Assembly (NCBI GenBank): GCA_012797505.1
Contig: JAAZOZ010000060.1
Span: 1 to 11,406 of the forward strand
Source: Smithella sp.
Lineage (GTDB): Bacteria; Desulfobacterota; Syntrophia; Syntrophales; Smithellaceae
Length of the DNA stretch: 11,406 nt
Direction: 5' to 3'
Positions 1 through 5,178 of this stretch are shown piece after piece. How positions within the stretch are numbered: the stretch's first letter is position 1; every line of letters starts with the position of its first letter. The notes beneath the pieces are model-generated. The model was not told the origin of the DNA, did not search any database, and saw nothing but the letters and a program-made list of their open reading frames with translations. The translations under genes were made by a program, and so were the position numbers.

Positions 1-357
1 GATTTCATTTCGCTTCGCGAGCGGGATTTCGTTCGAGCGGCCCGGGCCATCGGCGCAAATGACGCAAGGATCATTTTTCTGCACATTCTGCCCAACTCGC
101 TGGCCTCCATACTGGTGGCCGCCACCCTGGGCATTGCCGGGGCAATCCTGACGGAGTCGGCGCTGAGCTTTCTGGGCATCGGCGTGCAGCCGCCGACGCC
201 GAGCTGGGGGAATATTCTGACGGCGGGCAAAGACAATATCGATATTGCCTGGTGGTTGTCGCTGTACCCGGGGCTGGCCATTCTCGTCACGGTGGTCGGC
301 TATAATCTGCTGGGCGAAGGGATCCGTGACGCGTCCGATCCGCGATTGAAAAGATGA
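1..357 (+). CDS. Peptide/nickel-type ABC transporter permease, DppC/OppC family (3' part only)
   Basis: The reading frame is open from base 1 and ends at TGA 355-357, giving the last 118 residues of an inner-membrane permease of the DppC/OppC (binding-protein-dependent transport, BPD_transp_1) family. The first 28 or so residues hold the EAA loop, which docks on the ATPase subunits: RDFVRAARAIGAND, then a downstream HILPN. Next come hydrophobic segments (about SILVAATLGIAGAILTESAL and LSLYPGLAILVTVVGYNLL). The family hallmarks ALSFLGIGVQPPTPSWG and, at the C terminus, LGEGIRDASDPRLK are both present. DppC/OppC proteins are usually about 280-300 residues, so more than half lies upstream. Binding protein, DppB and the ATPases are not in view. 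The peptide substrate is inferred from family only; nickel or other solutes are possible. Confidence 0.93.
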   Translation, partial: DFISLRERDFVRAARAIGANDARIIFLHILPNSLASILVAATLGIAGAILTESALSFLGIGVQPPTPSWGNILTAGKDNIDIAWWLSLYPGLAILVTVVGYNLLGEGIRDASDPRLKR

Positions 358-422
358 CCGGCCCGGTCCGTTGTCCCGAATGCCGGGGGCTTGATTATGT
401 CTGCAAAATGTAATAGGAGACC

Positions 423-458
423 GCAACGGTCGCGGATGGTATGACCGTGTAACGTTGC
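423..458 (+). promoter_or_regulatory. Leader hairpin upstream of the 55-residue protein gene
   Basis: GCAACG at 423-428 can pair with CGTTGC at 453-458, and the overlapping CGGTC at 427-431 with GACCG at 443-447. This gives a stem-loop just before the AGGAGG at 469-474. No T-run follows, so it is not a standard intrinsic terminator. It may be a remnant terminator for the permease operon, an mRNA-stabilising structure, or chance in GC-rich DNA. The rest of 358-480 shows no convincing promoter. Confidence 0.3.
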
Positions 459-480
459 CGAACTGTTCAGGAGGATCGAA

Positions 481-648
481 ATGTCCAAAAGAGTAAACCC
501 GGAATTGTTGAAAATTGACCGCAGAATCATTGCGCGCAAGCTGCTGATCGGAGAGTTGTCGGAAAAAGATCTGTCCAGCCTTTTAAAAAAGCTTCCCGAT
601 GTTTCGGAGAACGCCGAAGAAATTCAGATTTCGTCCAGCGAAAAGTAG
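481..648 (+). CDS. Small conserved-looking hypothetical protein, 55 residues
   Basis: ATG at 481 follows a strong Shine-Dalgarno (AGGAGG, 469-474, spacer 6 nt). The frame runs 55 codons to TAG 646-648 and stops 2 nt before tatD, so the two are almost certainly co-transcribed. The product is highly charged: an N-terminal basic stretch (SKRVNPELLKIDRRIIARK), a predicted helical middle (GELSEKDLSSLLKKLPDV) and an acidic, Ser-rich tail (SENAEEIQISSSEK). It has no signal peptide, membrane segment or Cys, and I do not recognise a domain. Size, charge and helix content suggest a small cytoplasmic protein, possibly an adaptor or nucleic-acid-associated factor, but that is speculation. The good ribosome site, sensible codon use and coupling to tatD support a real gene. 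Confidence 0.75.
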   Translation: MSKRVNPELLKIDRRIIARKLLIGELSEKDLSSLLKKLPDVSENAEEIQISSSEK

Positions 649-650
649 TT

Positions 651-1427
651 ATGCTGATCGATTCCCATGCCCACCTGGAGATGAAGGAGTTCGATCCCGA
701 TCGATCCGGCGTGATTGAACGCGCCCGGGCGGCGGGCGTTGACTGTATCGTGACGGTGGGAACCAATCCGGACTTGAGCCGCAAGGCGCTGTCCATTGCC
801 CGCCGGTATGAAAACATTTATTCAACCGTCGGCATCCATCCCCATGATGCGGCCGGAGCCGATGATTCGTCGCTGGACGCCCTGAAGAAGCTGGCGCAGG
901 ACCCGAAGGTGGTCGCCTGCGGCGAGATCGGCCTGGATTATTTTCGCAATCTTTCCCCACGTGAAAAACAGACGGAAATGTTTGCCAAACAGCTGGATTT
1001 GGCCGGTGAGCTGAACCTGCCGGTGATCATCCATGACCGAGAAGCGCATGATCAGGCGCTGAAAATGGTGAAAGCCTCCGGCATCCGCTCGGGGGTCTTT
1101 CACTGTTTTTCCGGCGACTGGGCCATGGCCAGGCAGTGCATCGATCTCGGTTTTTATATTTCCGTGCCCGGCGTTGTCACCTTTGACAAGTCCAAAGTGC
1201 TGCAGGAGGTTGTCCGGCAGGCGCCGATCGATTGGATGCTTCTGGAAACGGACTGTCCCTATCTTGCACCCGTTCCCCATCGCGGCAAGAGAAACGAGCC
1301 GTCTTTTCTTGTCCATACCGCGCGGAAAGTCGCTGAAATCAAAGGCCTTGCCTGGGAGGACGTGGCGAGAACCGCGGCGGTCAACACCCGTCGACTTTTC
1401 CGTATCGCAGGCCCGGTTTCTAAATAG
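651..1427 (+). CDS. tatD: TatD-family metal-dependent hydrolase (putative DNase)
   Basis: A 258-residue protein of normal length for the TatD/YcfH family of TIM-barrel metallohydrolases, which act as Mg2+-dependent 3'-5' DNases and in some cases on other substrates. The metal site is complete: HxH in DSHAHL (H6, H8), Glu92 in GEIGLDYF, His128 in IIHDRE, His151 in HCFSG, and Asp201 in LLETDCPYLAP. The usual C-terminal NTRRLFRI follows. The product is cytoplasmic, with no signal peptide. ATG at 651 gives the canonical N terminus with the first metal ligands at residues 6-8, and no better start exists. It sits 2 nt after the 55-residue gene, so translation is probably coupled. The true substrate cannot be told from sequence. 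Confidence 0.95.
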   Translation: MLIDSHAHLEMKEFDPDRSGVIERARAAGVDCIVTVGTNPDLSRKALSIARRYENIYSTVGIHPHDAAGADDSSLDALKKLAQDPKVVACGEIGLDYFRNLSPREKQTEMFAKQLDLAGELNLPVIIHDREAHDQALKMVKASGIRSGVFHCFSGDWAMARQCIDLGFYISVPGVVTFDKSKVLQEVVRQAPIDWMLLETDCPYLAPVPHRGKRNEPSFLVHTARKVAEIKGLAWEDVARTAAVNTRRLFRIAGPVSK

Positions 1428-1467
1428 CGCGGGAGAAATTCTTCAAAATCTGCTAAATGCTCTTGTT

Positions 1468-2190
1468 ATGACCGATCCATCCGTGACATCAAAGAAAAAG
1501 GCGGTGGTGCTGCTCTCCGGCGGCGTGGATTCCGCCACTACGATGGCGATAGCGCGGAGCATGGGCTTTAACGTATATGCCTTGAGCTTCCGGTACGGTC
1601 AACGGCACATGGTTGAACTGGAAGCGGCCGCGCGCGTTGCCCGTGGAAACCGTGTGGTTGAGCACCTGACGGTCGATATCGATCTGCGGCGCATCGGCGG
1701 GTCGGCTCTGACGGCGGACATCGCCGTTCCTAAACATGGGTCGGTTGAGGAACTGGGGGGAAACATCCCCATGACCTATGTTCCGGCCAGAAACACCATC
1801 TTCCTGTCTTACGCCCTGGCCTGGGCGGAGGTGATCGGGTCTTCCGATATTTTCATCGGCGTCAATGCTCTGGACTACAGCGGCTATCCGGACTGCCGGC
1901 CTGAATATATCGAGGCATATGAACACATGGCCAACCTGGCGACGCGGGCGGGTGTGGAAGGCGGACAAAAATTGCGGATTCACGCGCCGCTGATTGCCTG
2001 GAGCAAAGCGCAAATTATCAAAAGAGGCATGGAGCTGGGCGTCGATTATTCGCTGACGCACAGTTGCTACGATCCGGATGCGGAAGGCAAGTCCTGCGGC
2101 CGATGTGATTCCTGCCTGCTTCGGCTGAAAGGGTTTCGAGAGGCGGGGCTTGCGGATACTGTTGTTTATAGACTGAAGACTGAAGACTGA
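1468..2190 (+). CDS. queC: 7-cyano-7-deazaguanine (preQ0) synthase QueC
   Basis: QueC converts 7-carboxy-7-deazaguanine to preQ0 using ATP and ammonia, in the queuosine/7-deazaguanine pathway in the cytoplasm. The 240-residue product has the PP-loop SGGVDS at residues 17-22, which binds ATP. It also has the QueC central motif NIPMTYVPARNTIFLSYAL, the GVNALDYSGYPDCRPEY segment, and a zinc knuckle with Cys200, Cys210, Cys213 and Cys216. I chose ATG 1468 because it puts the PP-loop at the usual distance from the N terminus. The frame is open further upstream, but that part overlaps tatD and has no family similarity. No clear Shine-Dalgarno precedes 1468; a GGGAG at 1431-1435 is too far, so translation may depend on coupling. 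The last six codons (RLKTED) and the stop lie inside the heptamer repeat starting at 2171, so the C terminus appears altered by it. Confidence 0.96.
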   Translation: MTDPSVTSKKKAVVLLSGGVDSATTMAIARSMGFNVYALSFRYGQRHMVELEAAARVARGNRVVEHLTVDIDLRRIGGSALTADIAVPKHGSVEELGGNIPMTYVPARNTIFLSYALAWAEVIGSSDIFIGVNALDYSGYPDCRPEYIEAYEHMANLATRAGVEGGQKLRIHAPLIAWSKAQIIKRGMELGVDYSLTHSCYDPDAEGKSCGRCDSCLLRLKGFREAGLADTVVYRLKTED

Positions 2191-2328
2191 AGACTGAAGG
2201 AAAGCCACCTGATGCCCTAAAGGGTGCGCGAGGTGGCGTAACAGGTACAGAGTTATAAAAACGAAGATACAGAGTTAAATCTGACAAGGTTTGAAGGCTT
2301 TTTGCCTTCGGTCTTCAGCCTTCAGACT
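2171..2328. repeat. Intergenic element with imperfect terminal inverted repeats between queC and queE
   Basis: The left end is four exact tandem copies of GACTGAA (2171-2198) followed by GG. The right end, 2305-2328, is the inverted complement of 2177-2200 with 21 of 24 positions matching. Between them are several structures: a stem GCCACCT (2204-2210) with AGGTGGC (2231-2237) enclosing a smaller GCCCT/AGGGT hairpin; two direct copies of TACAGAGTTA (2246-2255 and 2268-2277); and a perfect GAAGGC-TTTTT-GCCTTC hairpin (2293-2309). There is no room for a transposase. It is best read as a small non-autonomous or REP-like intergenic repeat. No target-site duplication is clear. It overlaps the end of queC and ends 9 nt before the queE start. 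Confidence 0.65.
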
Positions 2329-2337
2329 AAAGGACTT

Positions 2338-2976
2338 ATGTATTCCATCAAAGAAATCTTCTATTCCATTCAGGGTGAGGGATACCACGCGGGCCGTCCC
2401 GTTGTGCTTTGCCGTTTTTCGGGGTGCAATCTGTGGTCGGGCAGGGAAGAAGAACGTTCCAAATCGATTTGCAAATTTTGCGACACCGACTTTGTCGGGA
2501 CGGACGGCATCAACGGAGGCGTCTATCGATCCTCTGCCGAACTGGCGCACAGGATCTCCCTGACCTGGCCGGTCAGAAAAAATAAGTCCGTTCGTCCTTT
2601 TGTGGTCTGCACGGGCGGCGAGCCTCTGTTGCAGCTGGATCACGCGCTGATCAGCGATTTGCATGAGGAAGGCTTTGCCATTGCCGTGGAAACCAGCGGC
2701 ACGATCCCCGCGCCCGCCGGGATCGACTGGCTCTGCGTCAGTCCGAAAGCCGGCACTCCACTGAAGCAAACGGCCGGGGACGAACTAAAACTGATTTTTC
2801 CGCAGGCGGGCGCCGAACCGCACCGGTACGCGCGTTTGGCGTTCCGGCATTTTTTTCTGCAGCCGATGGATGGTCCGGACAGGGAAGAAGCCACCAGGCT
2901 GGCGCTGGCATATGTTTTGGCGCACCCCCGGTGGCGGATCAGCCTGCAGTTGCATAAAATCCTGGGGGTTCGATAA
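2338..2976 (+). CDS. queE: 7-carboxy-7-deazaguanine synthase QueE (radical SAM)
   Basis: QueE is the radical-SAM, Mg2+-dependent enzyme that contracts the ring of 6-carboxytetrahydropterin to 7-carboxy-7-deazaguanine. The 212-residue product begins MYSIKEIFYSIQGEG, the family N terminus. The [4Fe-4S] ligands are C30-x14-C45-x2-C48, the expanded spacing found in many proteobacterial QueE proteins instead of CX3CX2C. The SAM-binding TGGEPL is at residues 92-97, followed by AVETSGT and VSPKAG. ATG 2338 is preceded by AAAGGA (2329-2334) at a short 3-nt spacer. The frame stays open to 2302, but those extra codons read through the repeat element's right arm and are not part of the protein. The queD start follows 2 nt after the stop, so the two form an operon. 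Confidence 0.96.
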   Translation: MYSIKEIFYSIQGEGYHAGRPVVLCRFSGCNLWSGREEERSKSICKFCDTDFVGTDGINGGVYRSSAELAHRISLTWPVRKNKSVRPFVVCTGGEPLLQLDHALISDLHEEGFAIAVETSGTIPAPAGIDWLCVSPKAGTPLKQTAGDELKLIFPQAGAEPHRYARLAFRHFFLQPMDGPDREEATRLALAYVLAHPRWRISLQLHKILGVR

Positions 2977-2978
2977 GC

Positions 2979-3353
2979 ATGATGGAAATCTTTAAAGTCT
3001 TTACATTCGACGCGGCGCACTGGCTCCCCCGCGTGCCCGAGGGCCACAAATGCGCGAAGATGCACGGCCATTCTTTTCGTGTCGAAATTCACATCCGGGG
3101 GAAAGCCGGTTCGGACAGCGGTTGGGTCACGGATTTTGCCGAGATCGCCGCCGCTTTTGAACCGCTCCTGGAGCAGCTGGATCATAAAAATTTAAACCGG
3201 ATCGAGGGTCTGGAAAATCCCACCTCGGAAAATCTTTGCCGCTGGATCTGGGTGCGTCTGAAACCCGTCCTGCCGCAGTTGTCCCGGATTGTCCTTCAGG
3301 AAAGTCCGGAATCCGGGTGCATTTACGAAGGGGAAGATGAAGCGCAGCCGTGA
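2979..3353 (+). CDS. queD: 6-carboxy-5,6,7,8-tetrahydropterin synthase QueD
   Basis: QueD converts 7,8-dihydroneopterin triphosphate to 6-carboxytetrahydropterin, the substrate of QueE encoded just upstream. The 124-residue product matches the PTPS/QueD family in length. Zinc ligands are His14 (FDAAHWL), His29 and His31 (MHGHSF), with catalytic Cys25 giving the CxxxHGH signature of QueD. Other family motifs present are VTDFAEI, LDHKNLN, NPTSENLCRWIW and ESPESGCIYEG. The ATG at 2982 is an equally plausible start, one residue shorter. A GGGGG stretch inside the end of queE (about 2963-2968) may serve as ribosome site. With queC and queE this completes the preQ0 branch after GTP cyclohydrolase; folE and queF are not in the window. 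Confidence 0.96.
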   Translation: MMEIFKVFTFDAAHWLPRVPEGHKCAKMHGHSFRVEIHIRGKAGSDSGWVTDFAEIAAAFEPLLEQLDHKNLNRIEGLENPTSENLCRWIWVRLKPVLPQLSRIVLQESPESGCIYEGEDEAQP

Positions 3354-3395
3354 ATTTAATCCGTTGCTTTTTAACGGTGAATGTACTACTTTTTC

Positions 3396-3607
3396 CCCGC
3401 GGGGTGCCGCGATTTCGAGAGCTTTGAAAAATGTCATTTCGAGGAGCGTGAGCGACGAGAAATCTTCATGACGGCCGTTTGTTCAAGATTTCTCCCTTCG
3501 GTCGAAATGACAAAAATGGCCGTTATTCAAAGCTCTCATTTCAAGTCGCGGCTGAGAATATACCCTTTGAACCTGACCCGGATAATGCCGGCGTAGGGAG
3601 TGGCGGC
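3396..3607 (+). promoter_or_regulatory. TPP riboswitch (THI element) with an enlarged P3 arm
   Basis: The conserved core of the thiamine pyrophosphate aptamer is clear. GGGGTGCC at 3401-3408 makes P2 by pairing GGGT with ACCC at 3562-3565. CTGAGA is at 3552-3557, ACCCTTTGAACCTGA at 3562-3576, a CCGG/CCGG P5 at 3578-3581 and 3588-3591 around ATAATG, and GCGTAGGGA at 3591-3599. P1 is probably CCGC (3397-3400) with GCGG (3603-3606). P3 is GCCGCG (3406-3411) with CGCGGC (3547-3552). The part between the P3 strands is about 135 nt, far more than usual, because a palindromic repeat lies in it. The terminator at 3628-3669 and the thiN-thiD-thiC operon downstream fit control by premature termination when TPP is bound. 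No clear promoter is visible at 3354-3395, so transcription may start there weakly or come from queD. Confidence 0.93.
3417..3537. repeat. REP-like long palindromic repeat inside the riboswitch P3 arm
   Basis: Three nested perfect arms form one long imperfect hairpin: 3417-3428 with 3526-3537 (12 bp, GAGAGCTTTGAA), 3432-3442 with 3502-3512 (11 bp, TGTCATTTCGA), and 3457-3466 with 3485-3494 (10 bp, GAGAAATCTT). The two inner units, GTCATTTCGAGGAGCGTGAG onward and the inverted GTCATTTCGACCGAAGGGAG form, resemble interspersed REP/BIME-type repeats that I recall from many bacterial genomes. A near-exact direct repeat, GGCCGTTTGTTCAA (3473-3486) against GGCCGTTATTCAA (3518-3530), flanks the right unit and could mark how it was inserted or duplicated. 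Confidence 0.7.
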
Positions 3608-3627
3608 ATCTATTCATTCATCAAGAG

Positions 3628-3669
3628 CCATGTCCTTTGCAGGCAAAAGGGTATGGTTTTTTTTATTTT
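3628..3669 (+). terminator. Intrinsic terminator of the TPP riboswitch
   Basis: CCAT (3628-3631) pairs with ATGG (3653-3656), and CCTTT (3634-3638) with AAAGG (3646-3650), around a short loop. Eight T residues follow (3657-3664), then ATTTT. The element lies between the TPP aptamer and the thiN start, only 10 nt from it. This is the expected place for the expression platform of a transcriptional riboswitch, ending transcription before thiN when TPP is plentiful. The antiterminator pairing was not worked out. Confidence 0.75.
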
Positions 3670-3678
3670 GGATGATCC

Positions 3679-4350
3679 ATGATTCAGAACATTGTTATTG
3701 TCAGCGGGGGGCGTCTCGGAAACGTGGATTTTTTTCGCAGGAAATTGAACCAGACGGGCGATTTCCTGCTGATCTGCTGCGACGGAGGCGCGCGCCATCT
3801 GGTGGGCACCGGACTGGCGCCGGATGTTCTGATCGGCGACATGGATTCTCTCTTATTGGAACAACTGGAGCTTTATGAACAACAGGGCGTGAAAGTAATC
3901 CGTTATCCGGCCGGCAAGGACTTTACCGATACGGCGCTGGCCCTGGATTACGCCCTGGGACTGGAGCCGCAGAGGATTCAGATCTGGGGAGCGCTGGGCG
4001 GAAGAGTCGATCACGCCCTGGCCAATTTGTTTTTGCTGGTCCGGGCCAAAGAAGCGGGCATCGCCGCCTGCCTGCTGGATGAATACGGTGAAACTTTTGT
4101 GCCCGTTCATGAGGCGGTCTTTGAAAATGCGGAAGGCTGTCTCTTGTCCCTCCTGGCGCTTTCTTCCCGCGTGGAAGGCGTCACGCTGGAGGGATTCGCT
4201 TATCCACTGGAAGAAGGAACGCTCGAACTTTCCGAATCCCGCGGCGTGAGCAACATCATTGTCGCCAAACGGGCCCGCATTCATGTCCGCTCGGGTCATC
4301 TGCTGGTTGTTCGTTACTGGCAAAAAGATGTCTTTCCGGAGGCGGACTGA
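3679..4350 (+). CDS. thiN: Thiamine pyrophosphokinase
   Basis: Transfers pyrophosphate from ATP to thiamine to make TPP. The 223-residue product has the TPK catalytic and binding motifs: CDGGAR (residues 34-39), IGDMDS (52-57), AGKDFTDT (78-85), GALGGRVDHALAN (104-116) and, near the C terminus, SRGVSNI. Length is normal for the bacterial thiN/TPK family, and the protein is cytoplasmic. ATG 3679 is the only sensible start; the ribosome site is weak (GGATG around 3670) and sits right after the terminator T-run, so initiation depends on readthrough. It is the first gene of the riboswitch-controlled operon, with its stop TGA ending 1 nt before the thiD ATG. Its presence suggests that the organism can salvage thiamine as well as make it. 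Confidence 0.93.
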   Translation: MIQNIVIVSGGRLGNVDFFRRKLNQTGDFLLICCDGGARHLVGTGLAPDVLIGDMDSLLLEQLELYEQQGVKVIRYPAGKDFTDTALALDYALGLEPQRIQIWGALGGRVDHALANLFLLVRAKEAGIAACLLDEYGETFVPVHEAVFENAEGCLLSLLALSSRVEGVTLEGFAYPLEEGTLELSESRGVSNIIVAKRARIHVRSGHLLVVRYWQKDVFPEAD

Positions 4351-5178
4351 ATGGGGAAGCCGATACGGGTTTTATGCATTGGCGGATCAGACTCCGGAGG
4401 CGGAGCGGGAATTGGTGCGGACCTGAAAGCGGTTCATGCCTGCGGTTGTTATGCGGTATTCGCCGTGGCCGCGGTGACCGCGCAAAATTCACGGGGGGTG
4501 CAGTCTGTTTTTCCGGTGCCGCCGAAATGGATTGCGGCGCAGCTGGATTCGGTGCTGGGGGATATCGGCGCGGATGCGGTCAAAACCGGCATGCTCATGA
4601 CCCCGCAGGCGGTGGATGCTGTTGCGAAAAAGATTGAGCAGTACCGGCTCAAAAATGTCGTGGTGGATCCGGTGATGATCGCCAAGGGCGGACGCGCCCT
4701 GATGACAAACCGGGCAAGGCAGACGCTGGTGAAAAAGCTGCTTCCGCTGGCGGACGTTGTGACGCCGAATATTCCCGAAGCTGAGTTTTTGTCGCGCATG
4801 AAAATCCGTTCCGTGGAGGACATGAAAGAAGCCGCCGCCGTCATTTTGGATCTGGGGGTGAAAAAAGTGGTGGTCAAGGGGGGGCATCTCCCCGGGAGAA
4901 GGCCGGAAGGCAGCGTGGATATTCTCTATGACGGCAAGCAATATAACGAGTATGCGGCAAAATGGATACGAACCAACAATACCCATGGGACCGGCTGCAC
5001 CTTTGCTTCGATTCTGGCGTCCCATCTCGCGCGGGGCGAAAACATTTATCACGCCGTGGCGCAGGCGAAAATCATGACGGCGCAGGCTATTCAATATTCA
5101 CTGCCCCTGGGGAGAGGTCATGGTCCGGTGAACCTTTTGGGCATATGGCAGGAAAAGGTAAGGAGAAAAAAGCAATGA
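4351..5178 (+). CDS. thiD: Hydroxymethylpyrimidine/phosphomethylpyrimidine kinase
   Basis: Phosphorylates HMP and HMP-P to HMP-PP for thiamine synthesis. The 275-residue ribokinase-fold protein shows the family N-terminal motif GGSDSGGGAGIGADLKA (residues 11-27). It also has AVTAQNSRGV, the VKTGML segment, VVVDPVMIAKGG, TPNIPEAEFL, and the anion-hole/catalytic GTGC at 213-216 (Cys216) in NNTHGTGCTFAS. It starts directly after the thiN stop and ends in an ATGA overlap with thiC (5175-5178), a strong sign of translational coupling. It is not fused to ThiE or ThiN as in some relatives. The product of ThiC (HMP-P), encoded next, is its substrate. Confidence 0.96.
   Translation: MGKPIRVLCIGGSDSGGGAGIGADLKAVHACGCYAVFAVAAVTAQNSRGVQSVFPVPPKWIAAQLDSVLGDIGADAVKTGMLMTPQAVDAVAKKIEQYRLKNVVVDPVMIAKGGRALMTNRARQTLVKKLLPLADVVTPNIPEAEFLSRMKIRSVEDMKEAAAVILDLGVKKVVVKGGHLPGRRPEGSVDILYDGKQYNEYAAKWIRTNNTHGTGCTFASILASHLARGENIYHAVAQAKIMTAQAIQYSLPLGRGHGPVNLLGIWQEKVRRKKQ

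Noticed and set aside
1174..1467. 98-codon N-terminal extension of queC
   Set aside because: It overlaps tatD in another frame and has no QueC similarity; the PP-loop position supports 1468.
1489..2208. 239-residue minus-strand ORF opposite queC
   Set aside because: Shadow of queC; its N-terminal FLQSSVFSLQ-type peptide comes from the heptamer repeat and is not a protein domain.
3361..3377. CCGTT/AACGG stem after queD as a terminator
   Set aside because: Only 5 bp with a T-rich loop and no good T-run directly after it; too weak to call.
4962..5174. N-terminal extension of thiC
   Set aside because: It lies inside thiD; the ATGA overlap and family alignment support 5175.
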